In this document: piece after piece, positions 27,051-37,300 of the stretch
Numbering within the stretch: position 1 is the first letter of the stretch
Layout: every line of letters starts with the position of its first letter
Assembly: GCA_016201275.1 (NCBI GenBank)
Contig: JACQDB010000032.1
Span: 1 to 64,000 of the forward strand
Reading direction: 5' to 3'
Source of the DNA: Acidobacteriota bacterium
GTDB taxonomy: Bacteria; Acidobacteriota; Blastocatellia; UBA7656
DNA: 64,000 bases
Notes under the pieces: model-generated
The model's input: only the letters and a program-made list of their open reading frames with translations
Database searches by the model: none
What the model was told of the DNA's origin: nothing
Program-made: the position numbers and the translations under genes

Positions 27051-30000
27051 CTACGCCGCCCAGTCTTCGGTTTTAATCTCTAACAAACTCTTCACCGCTA
27101 GAATGAAAATTGGTTCGACGTTGATAGATTCTGCATCTTCAACTCCCTTCAAATCTAACAACTCGTTGACGATCTGTGATCGAATCTCGCGCAGCAGATT
27201 TTTATCTACCTTGAGTTTGGGAATCACAGAATTTTGTGAAGCGGTGTAGTCATTAAAGGTTTTCAGGAAATCATCCAGACCGGGCATTGCTTCCGGCAGT
27301 GACAGACCTTGTTGCAACATCGTTGCCGAAAGCAACTGGTCCCAATTTTGTTCTTCTCCATTCTCCAAAAAACTTTCTCCGACCAACACCCCCTGCTCGC
27401 CATCCTGCTCGAATTTCAATTTGTCATCGCAAACCAATCCATAAGCTGCTTCGGCTTTCGGTATTGAACTGATCCTGATCTTGAAATCTTCTTTCTGTCC
27501 CTCGAAACCCGAAGCACGCAATAACATCTCTTTGAACAGATTATTAATTGGGCTTTTCTGAGTGTATTTTCCAGCATCCAGCCAATGAAAAAGGCGCGAG
27601 CCGTTGCCGCCAACATAGATATTGGGAATCTGCCGTTCGTACTTGCCTTGCGCCACTAAATATTTCAACAGCAAGCCGACGTAATAAAAGATTCCGGATA
27701 AGCCGATGGCGATCAGTTGCGCGAATTGTTGCACCTCTTCTTTGCCTGCATGGTTGGGAAGTTGGTTCAACCATTGATCGCCTTCTTTATTGATAATCGC
27801 ATCGGTTTTGGCGTAAAAAGCCGCACGATTTCCTTGCACCGCTTTCAATCCGCTGACATCCGGCACAAATTTGCACAGGCTCAGAAAATCGGGATTAGCG
27901 CGTAGCAGATTCAAAAACATATCGCGCCCGGCCATCTTCAAAGAGGTTTGCCAGCACATATTATTTTTTTGCCAGATAGCAATGTCCGAAGTGCTGCCGC
28001 CAATATCTATGCAAACGGTTCCGGTAGCTGTAGAAGCATTTTCATAGTTTTTGAAGAACAAGGCCGAAGACATACTTTCGGTTTTGCTAGTCAACTCTGC
28101 ATCTTTCGTCAGGCCAGTCAACTCCGAACAGGCTTGCGTGATTTTCATCCACGTCTGTGGAAAGCCCTGCCGCAGCTTAGTCGGAAAGGCGGTTGGAAAC
28201 GAGTACGCCCAGTTGATGTGGCGCGCTTGTTTGGCGGCGACTTCGGCGGCGGCTTGCAAACAAAGCTGCAATAAAAACGCCTGCGCCCGATTGCGGTCTT
28301 CATCGCTGACCGACCATTTCAAATCGGCGGCTATGCCTGGCGCATTCGATTGAAACGCTTTGTAATCGAGCAGGTAATAAATATGTCCATCCAGCAAGGG
28401 GCGAATTTCCTGACCCCTGTCTTTGGCCGAAACCGAGCGATGTTGAAAGTCCTGAAACAAGCTTTGAAACGGCGTCTCTTGTTGTTCGCCGGGGAGGAAA
28501 TGAAAATACATATCGGTGCGTTTCTGCCCGGAAGCGGTCACTTGCAAAAAGCGCTTTTCAAACTTGATGGCGACCGGTTCATTCGCGCCTTCCCGCGCAT
28601 AGACATTGGTATTGGTTGCGCCGAAATCTATGCCTACGCGATAGGTCTTGGTTTGCGTAGGCAGGTCGTCGGGTTGGTCCAACAAGATCACCCCTGCCTC
28701 TGTGGTCTCCATCTTTTTGGTATCGGGATTGGCGGTTTGCGATTGGCAAATCATAGCTTCGGGAAAGATATTCATCTGCGTGACGAAGCGTTCAATTTCA
28801 CCGCGCTTGTTCTTGAATTCCTCGCGCCCGGTCTCGGCGCTGGCGGGATAAGGCTGGGCGAAAAACGATTCTTCACCGGCGTTGTTGTAGTAGGTGAAGT
28901 AAGCTTTCCAGCTTCCGTCCTGAGTCTTGAAGTTCGGCCAGACTTCCAACACCGGTGGGCTGCTGATCGGATAGGCGATGCTTTCGTTTTTGGCGCTGAA
29001 CACTTTGCTCACCAGAAAATCTTTGCCCACGCCTGTCGGCCCCGACAGCGGCACAAACAGTTTGGCGATGATGTCGTCGCCGCTCTGCTCGAAGTGAAAA
29101 CGATTGGCGAGTTGTTCTGGCGTCAAGTATGCCAACAGCTCTTTGTTGAGCGGTAAAATCGGCGTCACCACATCGCCTTGGTAGGTCAAATAGTCAGCCC
29201 CCTTTGGGCGATTGGCTCCCGGAAAAGCATTCTCTTGATTGATGACAAAAAGTTTTTCGGTGAAAAAATCTTCGGGCTTCCATTTCTCCAAATGGTTATG
29301 CGGAACCCCGCCGATGAGATGGCGCTGGTTGGCGGTGCTGCTATAGGCATTGCTTTCGGTATCGAGCATCGCGCCGCCCCACACCACGATGTCGTGAGCT
29401 TGCATACGCCATTGTGTGGCTATCGAGGGATCAACCACGAGAATCTTTTTTTCCGGGGGCGAGGTCCTGGATGAGCGCAGGAGAACGTGCGATTCGGCGG
29501 CATCACCGTTGCGGCTTTCGACCGGCTTGCCTATGTATTCGAAGATGCCCAGCATTCCCATGCTGGTTCGTTCACTGAGGGTGACGCTGATCTCTGCGCT
29601 GCCGATCAACTCCTCTTTGAAAACCGTCAGGCGCTGGGACAAGTCACGCCATTCGCTGCCTTGTCGTTCCAGCCAGGGGTGGCTATTCAAGCCCTTGATG
29701 ACTTCGGCGAGCCAACCGGCCAGGTATTTCCGTTGTTGATCGGCGAGTTTGCCCGTAGGGTCTTCCAGATAACGACCGCCGTACCAGGGGACGTTGTGTA
29801 TGCGGTCAAAATAATCTGTCGCCGTCGCCACCAAAGTTGTCGGCGAAGTCATGCCAATCGGCTTGGCGTTGAACAACAGCACATAAAGTTTGTTCCAACT
29901 GGTATCTCTGGAGAGGCTGCGATTGGGCACCAGTTTCGACAAGGTGTGGAGGAAACTGGGCGTGGTGTTTTCTTCAGGCGCTGCCGCATTTTTATCCAGC

Positions 30001-30335
30001 ACAGGAAGGTTCACCTCTTTGACGTTGAGTGCCGAAATGCCGCGCACCTCTTTGAGCGCCAGCAGCGCCAGCAAGCCGCGCCATTCGCCCACAATGCGTT
30101 TGTGCAGCAGATGATTGTGATCAAACAGCGCCATCTCAAAGAGCAAAGGCCGCGCCCACATATCGGGAATCGAGTTGATGTCGAGTTCTATCTTTTCGAC
30201 TTTTAGACTCTCGCTGACTTTGTAAATTTCATCGGCTTCGCGTTCTAACCACTTTCCGGCCTCGTTGAGATTCGACACCGAGCCGTCTTCTTTGAGTCGC
30301 GGTAAAACCGGATGATGACTTTGTTCCTTCGACAT
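27051..30335 (-). CDS. Large actin/Hsp70-fold ATPase (possibly SrfB-like)
   Basis: 1094 residues. From about residue 565 the three nucleotide-binding motifs of the actin-Hsp70 superfamily are present: phosphate 1 YRVGIDFGATNTNVYA (~570), phosphate 2 VCIDIGGSTSDIAIW (~778) and the adenosine motif IYVGGNGSRL (~907). The N-terminal half is unfamiliar and contains SGPTGVGKDFLVSK near ~435, which looks like a P-loop except that Asp replaces Ser/Thr after the lysine. Overall size and the C-terminal ATPase recall SrfB-type proteins, but this is a guess. It has no signal or membrane helix and is cytoplasmic. It follows the tubulin-like gene by 53 bases, with GGAGA before its ATG. Confidence 0.82.
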   Translation of the reverse strand: MSKEQSHHPVLPRLKEDGSVSNLNEAGKWLEREADEIYKVSESLKVEKIELDINSIPDMWARPLLFEMALFDHNHLLHKRIVGEWRGLLALLALKEVRGISALNVKEVNLPVLDKNAAAPEENTTPSFLHTLSKLVPNRSLSRDTSWNKLYVLLFNAKPIGMTSPTTLVATATDYFDRIHNVPWYGGRYLEDPTGKLADQQRKYLAGWLAEVIKGLNSHPWLERQGSEWRDLSQRLTVFKEELIGSAEISVTLSERTSMGMLGIFEYIGKPVESRNGDAAESHVLLRSSRTSPPEKKILVVDPSIATQWRMQAHDIVVWGGAMLDTESNAYSSTANQRHLIGGVPHNHLEKWKPEDFFTEKLFVINQENAFPGANRPKGADYLTYQGDVVTPILPLNKELLAYLTPEQLANRFHFEQSGDDIIAKLFVPLSGPTGVGKDFLVSKVFSAKNESIAYPISSPPVLEVWPNFKTQDGSWKAYFTYYNNAGEESFFAQPYPASAETGREEFKNKRGEIERFVTQMNIFPEAMICQSQTANPDTKKMETTEAGVILLDQPDDLPTQTKTYRVGIDFGATNTNVYAREGANEPVAIKFEKRFLQVTASGQKRTDMYFHFLPGEQQETPFQSLFQDFQHRSVSAKDRGQEIRPLLDGHIYYLLDYKAFQSNAPGIAADLKWSVSDEDRNRAQAFLLQLCLQAAAEVAAKQARHINWAYSFPTAFPTKLRQGFPQTWMKITQACSELTGLTKDAELTSKTESMSSALFFKNYENASTATGTVCIDIGGSTSDIAIWQKNNMCWQTSLKMAGRDMFLNLLRANPDFLSLCKFVPDVSGLKAVQGNRAAFYAKTDAIINKEGDQWLNQLPNHAGKEEVQQFAQLIAIGLSGIFYYVGLLLKYLVAQGKYERQIPNIYVGGNGSRLFHWLDAGKYTQKSPINNLFKEMLLRASGFEGQKEDFKIRISSIPKAEAAYGLVCDDKLKFEQDGEQGVLVGESFLENGEEQNWDQLLSATMLQQGLSLPEAMPGLDDFLKTFNDYTASQNSVIPKLKVDKNLLREIRSQIVNELLDLKGVEDAESINVEPIFILAVKSLLEIKTEDWAA

Positions 30336-30388
30336 AAGAATTTCTCCTTCTTAAAAATTCACGGTGGGCATAATGCTCTGAGCCGACT

Positions 30389-31873
30389 TCAATCTTCCCT
30401 ACATTCGCGATAGAGCGCGTGAATAAATTTGCCGACGCCATCGGCATCATGGTCGCGCACTCTGGCATTGCACACGCGCTCCCACAGGCGCGTCAGTGCG
30501 TGAGCATGGCTGTCGGGATTGGCCAGGGTTAAGTTGTCGAAATCGCCGCTGCGGAAATCGCGCTTCAACTGCATGGCCTCTTTGCCGCCTTCGCTGCCGT
30601 TGACCTTCTGCGCGAAAGCGTTGTAGTTAATCAAGGCGACGCTGGCTCCGCTGGCCGAGCCTTGCAGGTTGGCCAACCATAAGAGCAGGCTTTGGCAATA
30701 CTCTTTCACCTGTAGCAACTCGCTGACCATCGCCTTTTGCAGATCAATATGGCGACGCTCAAAAAAATCTATGTACCAAGGAGCGCGATAGCCTTTGCCG
30801 TGCTGATGTATGTCTTCCAACATAGGGTAGTAAGAACCGAGATAGGCAAAGGCGAAACGCGCCAGTTGATTAAGTTTCTGATGCAGTACCTGCTGCCCTT
30901 GAAAATATGGCAAGTCGTTCCAGGTTACGCTGCTGGCTTGTTGACGCGCCACTAAAGAATACTTCGTCGGATTCTTGCGCCCGAAGAAATCAAGACAAGC
31001 AAGCGCGGCATACAGTTCCATAAAATGCGGCTCGTTGCGTTGCGACCTGCCGCCTATGCTGGGCGCTTTCATAGGGCTGAGTTCCTGTTCGCCCAATAGA
31101 TAAACCGCATCGTAAATGCCCAACTCGTCCTGCTGATGGTAATACTTCAATGCCGCTTGGGTATTGAGCAAAAAATCTTCGGCATCGGCGCGGAGTTTTT
31201 CATCGGTGACTGGCGAGAACGAAAAATAGGGAAGCATCAAAATGCCGCCGACTTTGGCATTCTCCTGGCCAATCTTTTTCAATTCGTTGTGAATCAAGCG
31301 GGCAATGGTCGGCACGCCGGACGCCCCCGTGCCGCCGAAGATCGAGCCGATTAAAATAATCTTTGCACCATCTTCGGCGCGCACATCTTGCCCGATCTTT
31401 TCACGAAAGGTTTTCCACGGCTCGCCCTTGCCAAGTTCAAGTGTATTCGCCATCACCGCCGCGCCTATCGAAGGATGCCCGCGAAAGCCTTTCTCCAAAG
31501 AAGTAACCTTTTCCACAGGGCTATACAACACATCGAACAGATGCGCCGCGCCTGCATCGTTCATCTTCAGATTGGTATAGCGAAAGAATTTTTCCAGCGT
31601 CGGATTGGCATCGTTGAAGGGCGACCAGACGCCGGGTTTCGCCACCGTGACAGGCGTCTTGAATAAATCCGTAGCGCCAAGTTTCAACTGCTGGCAGCGG
31701 GTGTATTGTTGCAGGGTAATCTCTGCTCGTTCTAAACTGCCGTTGGCTTTGTCTGGGTCAACAAAGAGCGTATAAAGCTCGCCCTCCGGCATCAATCCGG
31801 CGGCGCATAGATGGGTCAACGCCTCTACGCATTTCGCGCCGGTTCCGCCTATGCCGATTATGTAATATCTCAT
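30389..31873 (-). CDS. Tubulin/FtsZ-like GTPase
   Basis: 494 residues. The N-terminus MRYYIIGIGGTGAKCVEAL is a Rossmann-type GTP-binding start as in FtsZ and tubulin, followed by LYTLFVDPDKANGSLERAE. Near residue 180, GSIFGGTGASGVPTIARLI is the tubulin-family G-box (GGTGxSG). The rest is not FtsZ-like in sequence and is longer than FtsZ, so this belongs to a divergent branch. Such FtsZ-like proteins have been proposed to drive membrane remodelling together with VWA and OmpA proteins. It sits between the RHS gene (41 bases) and the actin-fold gene (53 bases); AGGAGA precedes its ATG. Polymer formation is inference. Confidence 0.85.
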   Translation of the reverse strand: MRYYIIGIGGTGAKCVEALTHLCAAGLMPEGELYTLFVDPDKANGSLERAEITLQQYTRCQQLKLGATDLFKTPVTVAKPGVWSPFNDANPTLEKFFRYTNLKMNDAGAAHLFDVLYSPVEKVTSLEKGFRGHPSIGAAVMANTLELGKGEPWKTFREKIGQDVRAEDGAKIILIGSIFGGTGASGVPTIARLIHNELKKIGQENAKVGGILMLPYFSFSPVTDEKLRADAEDFLLNTQAALKYYHQQDELGIYDAVYLLGEQELSPMKAPSIGGRSQRNEPHFMELYAALACLDFFGRKNPTKYSLVARQQASSVTWNDLPYFQGQQVLHQKLNQLARFAFAYLGSYYPMLEDIHQHGKGYRAPWYIDFFERRHIDLQKAMVSELLQVKEYCQSLLLWLANLQGSASGASVALINYNAFAQKVNGSEGGKEAMQLKRDFRSGDFDNLTLANPDSHAHALTRLWERVCNARVRDHDADGVGKFIHALYRECRED

Positions 31874-31914
31874 CGCTGTTCTCCTTGTGATAAAAAAAGC
31901 TCAATCTGCCGCGC

Positions 31915-34900
31915 TCATTTCGCGCCCGGCACGATGCGCTCTTCGCGCAGGTAGCCCGTCGCTTTGTCGTACAGGAATTCGACACATCTGCCATCGGGAA
32001 GCTTGATGCGGCGCACGCGGTTGTCTTCATACGTCAAAGCGGTCTGCGCCTGATTTGCGCCGATCACTTTATGCAATTGACCGTTGGCGGACAATTCAAA
32101 AGTCTTTTCGCCGCCATAAAAATTTCTTTGTACCACTTGATCTTCGCGGCTCAAGTCCACACCGCTGCGGCGTCCGTCTTTGCTGATTTCAATCGCTTTC
32201 AAACGATTGTTCGCCTGATAGGAATAATTCATAGACGCGCCATCGGGAGTTTCCAGTTTCGCCGGTCGGCCTTCCCCATCGTATTGACAGCGCAGGGCTG
32301 CGCCTTGATGAATCAAGGCGGTTTGCTCTGCGCCTCGGATTTCCTGCAACGCGCCAAGCGCGGGGTGTGCGAACGTGGTCGCTTGTTGTTGGCTATCGGC
32401 GTGCATCTCCAGAACGTCGCGGTCGGGGCTTTCCGGGGCGCTGCGGCGATAGCGTATGAGGTTGCCAAGGCCGTCATATTCGTAGCGCTCGCCGTAGCCG
32501 CCTTCATAATTGATCTCCGTGAGTTGGCCATTTTCGCCATACTGATATTGTGCTACGCGGCGATTGTTGATCAGCATTTCGGTGAATTTTCTATCGCTGT
32601 CAAAACGCATTTCGGTGCGGTTGTGGCGCGGGTCTTGCACAACGATTTTGCTTTTATCGGCTGCCGCTTCCCACTTTGCTTGACCGCCGTTTGCCAAGGT
32701 CGTCTCCGCGCTGACCAACTCGCCGTTGTTGTCGTACTTGTATAGACTGGCAGCGCGTGTGTGATCTTCGGTGCGCGTCAAACGGTTCTCTTTGTCGTAG
32801 TATTTTTTGACGAAGCGTTCGCCCTGTTTGTCTATCAGCACTTTGCCGTCGGCAGTCTTTTCGACGCTGCGCGACACCTCCTCAGCTTGATGAGCGGTTT
32901 GTTTCAACAGGCGTCCGGCGGCGTCATAAACATTTTCGATCAGCGGCTCATCATTCTCTAAAAGTTTGATAAGCAGTCGTCGCTCATCATAGCGATAATC
33001 GAGATTGCGGACGCCGTAACGAACGTGCGCCAGATTGCCCGCTTCGTCATATTCATAGTGCGTTTTTCGCTGACCGGAGGAAATGGCGATGAGTCGGCCT
33101 GCGTCGTCGTACTCGAAAGTCAGTCGCCAACTGACTCCAAGACAGCCGGAAAAACTGATTTGCGCGAGTTGGCCTGCGGCGTTGTAATCGTACAGAGCTG
33201 TGCTGAAGTCATGCTCGGTAGCGGTTGCCGACGAGGAATTTTTTTCCGCCATCGAGGAAGCTTTTGCTGTCGAAGGCGACGCCGTTTTCCCCTGCGGGCT
33301 GGCGCTTTTGCTTATGCCAACGCCAACGCCAGCACCAGCGCCAGCCGTTGATGAATTTGGGGCGCGATTTTTTTGGCAATCATCAGTCAGCACGGCGCGC
33401 AATCTGCCGGTTGAATCGAAGAGCCATTGTTGATGGGTTGCTGTAATCAGGCGGTACAAGCCGCCGCTTTCCGCGTAGAGCGCCTGAAAATTGGACTGCG
33501 GATTTTTCGGTATGAAGACGATGCGTTGCAAGCCTTGATCAATGTGATATTCATCGAAACGCTCTTGCCGCAAGCCGAACGGGTCGGTGAGGTGAAAGCG
33601 TTGCACCAGCGTTCGCGTCGCGGCGTTGCCTTCGACTTGAACATATTGCAGGCGTTTGGCTACGGTGGCTTCGCTGTGCGCCGAGTCGTAGCGCTCGGAA
33701 GCGTTGGCGGCTTCGTTGTCTTGCGGCCTTTCAAATTCGAGGCGCGGCAACAGCATACTCCATGAATGACCGAATTCCGACGCTTCGTTATGCGAGGAGT
33801 TGTAGTAGCGCGCCAGTCCCGGAAGCTCATTTGCGACCTCCAGCCAATCGGCGATTTCGCTTTCAACCGCGCTGAAACTTGCCAACTCGCGTTGTTGACC
33901 GGGGAACAAGGCGACCGCAACATAGGTTTTCTTGTGATGCTGAAAATCGAAAGCGGCTTGGTCTTGTTGACGCGCTGCGGCCCAGGCTTTCTTGAATTCA
34001 TCGCCGAACTGATTGGCGTTGCTATCGGTTTGCAGGCGCACCTCCATATCAACGCCGCCAAACGAGGTGAGCCGTCGCGTCAAGGTGCCGCGTCCAGTGG
34101 TCTGAGTTTGCGTCTGTTCATAAAACGCCGACGGGGTGATTTGCGGCGTCGGATAGGGCGCAAATAGCTGCACGAAATTCCAGTCGGCGGGAATGTTTTG
34201 CGAGTACATCCATTTGGCTATGGCGACGGCTTGCGTTACCTGTTTCAACTCTGCGAAGGTCGGGTGTTCGTTGGCGAACTCTTCATAATGACTGGTGAAA
34301 TGCGCGGCGAAGGCTTCGGCCTGGGGGTCGCGTATGCCGCCAGCGGATACCAGTTTGCCGCCACTCCACTGCATAGTTTCGGTCTTGACGCGCAGCTTGA
34401 CAGGATCAAAGAGGATGGCGTTGCCGCCTTCATTCAAGTGCGCGGTCACCGGTTCGGGAACTAACCAAAAACGATTCCACAATTCCGGCCCCTGATGCCC
34501 TTGTGTAAAACTCATTTCGGCAAGGCTGCGATAATCGGGAACCGCCGAGGTCACTTTTTCTCTGGTGATATTATCCGCGCCGACGCTGTAGCCTTTCATC
34601 AAGCGGTCGCACTCGAACATCACCCAGCCGAGCCGGGTGTTTTCGGTGTTGCCAAAAAATTTCACCAGCATGGTCGGCCCCATAGGGTTTTGTGGATGCG
34701 GATCAATCGTCATGCCGGGTTCATAAGGACTGGCGGAATAGACGGCGCGCATAGCCGCCGCCAGATACTCCGGCTTCAAGGGCGGCAACGCGGTATTCTT
34801 CTCGCCGACCAAAATTAATTGTCCGCTATCGCGGTCATACATGGCGCCGTTGATGGCTCCCATCTCGCCTATGACTTTCGCCGCCTGGTCAAGATATACG

Positions 34901-37047
34901 CCGCCTACTCTGGGAACGCCGCCGCCACCGCCGCCGCCACCGGGTGGGAAATAGATGGTTTTGTTGCGCTCAGATGAGAGGAGGGAGGGTTGATTGAGAC
35001 TCGATAAGGAATCGCTCGTTCGCCGGTGAAACCAATTATCGAAAGTTGTGTACCCGCGTCTGAATAAATTGGTGTCTGCCAGTTCTGTGAATGTGCCGAC
35101 GCCTCTTGCGCCATATTGCAAGCCGCTCACCAAAGTGGATTCGCCGCGTGAAAATAAACCGGCTGATTGCCTGGATTTTAACTCTCCCTGCAATCCTCTC
35201 AAGGTCAGTTTGGTTAGCGCCGCGCCTTTCCGATCATGAGTCAGGTCATACAAAATATCGTTGCCAAATATGACATCGCGTGCAACTGGAACCCAACGCG
35301 CTATGGCGCGAAGATAGCGTTGATTGTCGGTGTTCGCATGAAACAATTCACCACGTACCAAAGCGCCGCCGAATTCCCTCGCCAGATAATATGGATAACT
35401 ATGTGGTTGAACCGGATACCGCGCAGTCGGGATGGGCGGAAACCTTATAGGGTATCGAAACGGATTGTAGGTTGGGTTATAGTAAGGCGGTGGCGGCCAG
35501 CCTTGCATTCCTGTAGGGTCTAGCAAATTGATCGGGTCATTGTTGACGTAGGCGTATTGATTGAAACTTTCTGGCTCCGTAGGCACGCCGGGCTGACTGT
35601 CGGGGGAGAGGAAACGTCCCAGTTGCGGATCGTAAAACCGCGAGCGCAGGTATAGCAATTGCGCCTCTTCGTCCCATTGCTCGCCGGTGTATAGAAAATC
35701 AGTTTGGGCGTTGCCTGCTTCAAGAATCGGTGCGCCAAACGGCGTGTACTGGTAACGCGCTACCACTGCGCCGCGCTCATCCACTACGCAGCGCGTCGAG
35801 CCTAAATGGTCTTCGAGCAGATAGACCACCTTGCCTTTGTCGTTTCGCAGGGCTAGGCGTTCGCTTCCCGATAAATAGTGCGACAGCGTTCCGCTCTTAT
35901 CGTATTGCGCGACGACCTTCGTCACTTCGCCGTTCACATCGTTGAGGTACTCGATGCTTTTGCCATTCACCTCGCGGCGCACACGATTGCCGTTGCCGTC
36001 ATAAGCGTAACGAATCACGCCCTGATTGTTTCGCACTTGAGTCAAACGGTTTGCCTCATCGTACTGGTAAGTGGCGCGCTTGGCACCATCGGTGCTGGTC
36101 AACAAATTGCCGTTGGCATCATAAGTGAAAGTCGCTGTCCCGGCTCGTAGCAAGCGGCCTCTGGCATCGTAGGAATATTGTATGGTTCCGTTGGCGTCGG
36201 TCTGCGCGACGCGATTGCCTATGGCGTCATAACGATAAGCGACGGTTAAGCCATCGGCGTTGCTTACTTGCATTAAATGGCCGGAGAGGTCGTATTCATA
36301 GCGCGTGGTGAAGGTGGCGTGGGCGGCGGTTTCGGTAATCTCTGTGATGCGGTCTTCGGCGTCGTATTGATATTGGAAGGCGCACAGCGGGGTGCCATCG
36401 GCTTGACGATGACGCAGCGCCAGAAGGCGACCGGTGGGCGAAAACTCTTTGGTCGTGGTAATGCCATTGGGCAAGCGACGGATGATTTGATGGTTCGCGC
36501 CATCGTATTCATACCTTATAGCGGTCTGGCCATCGCTGACTTCGGTGAGATTGCCTAGCAGGTCGTAGTTGTATGCGATGCGCTGATTTTCCGGCAGCGT
36601 CAACCGTCGCACTTGCCCCCAGGGGTCATATTCATAGGCGAGTTTTTTCCCGTTGGCGTAAGTGATTTCCTGCAAGCGATTGAATTCATCGTAGGCGAAA
36701 GCGGTGCGACCTAGGGCGTCTTTCATGGTCGTGCAGTTGCCCGCCAGGTCGTAGTCAAATTTGACGCGCCCACCGCCTGGATAGTTCCACCCTGTCCATT
36801 TTCCGGCTTTGCCGTAAGCGATTTCGGTTACTTGACCGGCGCGGTCATAGCGGTAAGTAATCACCCGACCGTTGGGGGTTGTCAGTTTGCGGAGGTTTCC
36901 TTGAGCATCATGCTCAAAGCGTTTTGCATCGCTAACCGCAGGGAGAAAATAATCCAGGGCGAAGAATCCCACTAGGCTGCATATCGCCATCAGCACTACG
37001 CCGATCAGCCAGCCTCGGCCTGGGCGATGTGAAGAGTTTTGAGCCAT
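31915..37047 (-). CDS. Membrane-anchored RHS/YD-repeat protein with an internal core domain
   Basis: 1710 residues. A membrane helix at ~13-35 (WLIGVVLMAICSLVGFFALDYF) acts as signal anchor. Residues ~40-410 are YD repeats (repeated YxYDxxGxL units) and ~410-512 are the RHS core: DHLGSTRCVVD, YTPFGAP, LYLRSRFYDPQLGRFLSPD and LLDPTG. In most RHS toxins the core is followed only by a short variable tail. Here ~690 residues follow, beginning with a Pro/Tyr-rich stretch and including an eight-Gly run near ~705, then a second YD-repeat block (~1280-1710) that ends at YLREERIVPGAK. No nuclease or deaminase motif is evident. The N-terminal anchor and locus context argue for an envelope structural or encapsulating role. 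A strong GGAGG precedes the ATG. Confidence 0.88.
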   Translation of the reverse strand: MAQNSSHRPGRGWLIGVVLMAICSLVGFFALDYFLPAVSDAKRFEHDAQGNLRKLTTPNGRVITYRYDRAGQVTEIAYGKAGKWTGWNYPGGGRVKFDYDLAGNCTTMKDALGRTAFAYDEFNRLQEITYANGKKLAYEYDPWGQVRRLTLPENQRIAYNYDLLGNLTEVSDGQTAIRYEYDGANHQIIRRLPNGITTTKEFSPTGRLLALRHRQADGTPLCAFQYQYDAEDRITEITETAAHATFTTRYEYDLSGHLMQVSNADGLTVAYRYDAIGNRVAQTDANGTIQYSYDARGRLLRAGTATFTYDANGNLLTSTDGAKRATYQYDEANRLTQVRNNQGVIRYAYDGNGNRVRREVNGKSIEYLNDVNGEVTKVVAQYDKSGTLSHYLSGSERLALRNDKGKVVYLLEDHLGSTRCVVDERGAVVARYQYTPFGAPILEAGNAQTDFLYTGEQWDEEAQLLYLRSRFYDPQLGRFLSPDSQPGVPTEPESFNQYAYVNNDPINLLDPTGMQGWPPPPYYNPTYNPFRYPIRFPPIPTARYPVQPHSYPYYLAREFGGALVRGELFHANTDNQRYLRAIARWVPVARDVIFGNDILYDLTHDRKGAALTKLTLRGLQGELKSRQSAGLFSRGESTLVSGLQYGARGVGTFTELADTNLFRRGYTTFDNWFHRRTSDSLSSLNQPSLLSSERNKTIYFPPGGGGGGGGVPRVGGVYLDQAAKVIGEMGAINGAMYDRDSGQLILVGEKNTALPPLKPEYLAAAMRAVYSASPYEPGMTIDPHPQNPMGPTMLVKFFGNTENTRLGWVMFECDRLMKGYSVGADNITREKVTSAVPDYRSLAEMSFTQGHQGPELWNRFWLVPEPVTAHLNEGGNAILFDPVKLRVKTETMQWSGGKLVSAGGIRDPQAEAFAAHFTSHYEEFANEHPTFAELKQVTQAVAIAKWMYSQNIPADWNFVQLFAPYPTPQITPSAFYEQTQTQTTGRGTLTRRLTSFGGVDMEVRLQTDSNANQFGDEFKKAWAAARQQDQAAFDFQHHKKTYVAVALFPGQQRELASFSAVESEIADWLEVANELPGLARYYNSSHNEASEFGHSWSMLLPRLEFERPQDNEAANASERYDSAHSEATVAKRLQYVQVEGNAATRTLVQRFHLTDPFGLRQERFDEYHIDQGLQRIVFIPKNPQSNFQALYAESGGLYRLITATHQQWLFDSTGRLRAVLTDDCQKNRAPNSSTAGAGAGVGVGISKSASPQGKTASPSTAKASSMAEKNSSSATATEHDFSTALYDYNAAGQLAQISFSGCLGVSWRLTFEYDDAGRLIAISSGQRKTHYEYDEAGNLAHVRYGVRNLDYRYDERRLLIKLLENDEPLIENVYDAAGRLLKQTAHQAEEVSRSVEKTADGKVLIDKQGERFVKKYYDKENRLTRTEDHTRAASLYKYDNNGELVSAETTLANGGQAKWEAAADKSKIVVQDPRHNRTEMRFDSDRKFTEMLINNRRVAQYQYGENGQLTEINYEGGYGERYEYDGLGNLIRYRRSAPESPDRDVLEMHADSQQQATTFAHPALGALQEIRGAEQTALIHQGAALRCQYDGEGRPAKLETPDGASMNYSYQANNRLKAIEISKDGRRSGVDLSREDQVVQRNFYGGEKTFELSANGQLHKVIGANQAQTALTYEDNRVRRIKLPDGRCVEFLYDKATGYLREERIVPGAK

Positions 37048-37300
37048 GACTGCCTCCTTCCTATCGCTACAAAAAAAATGCTTTCATCGAGCCGTCGCCA
37101 AAAAGAAGTGGTGGAGGCGCTGAGGTACGAGCAAGCGGCAGGCGGCAGCCTTCACGAGTTAGCGCCTGATGAATCTATGGTGCATCAAGTGCAGCCAATC
37201 AAACTGCTCTGCGGCTCCAGCGTTCGGGTTGGTCGCGGCCAGCGCTGCGGTTGAACGCACCGTTTGCAACGTCGCGCCATTTGGCTGCTGTCGGGTTTTG

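Noticed and set aside
29487-30206. Long plus-strand ORF opposite the actin-fold gene
   Set aside because: It lies wholly within a well-supported minus-strand gene and its residues form no recognisable protein pattern.
37039-37254. 71-residue plus-strand ORF between RHS and the small membrane protein gene
   Set aside because: It overlaps the RHS start region and has no ribosome-binding site or family pattern.
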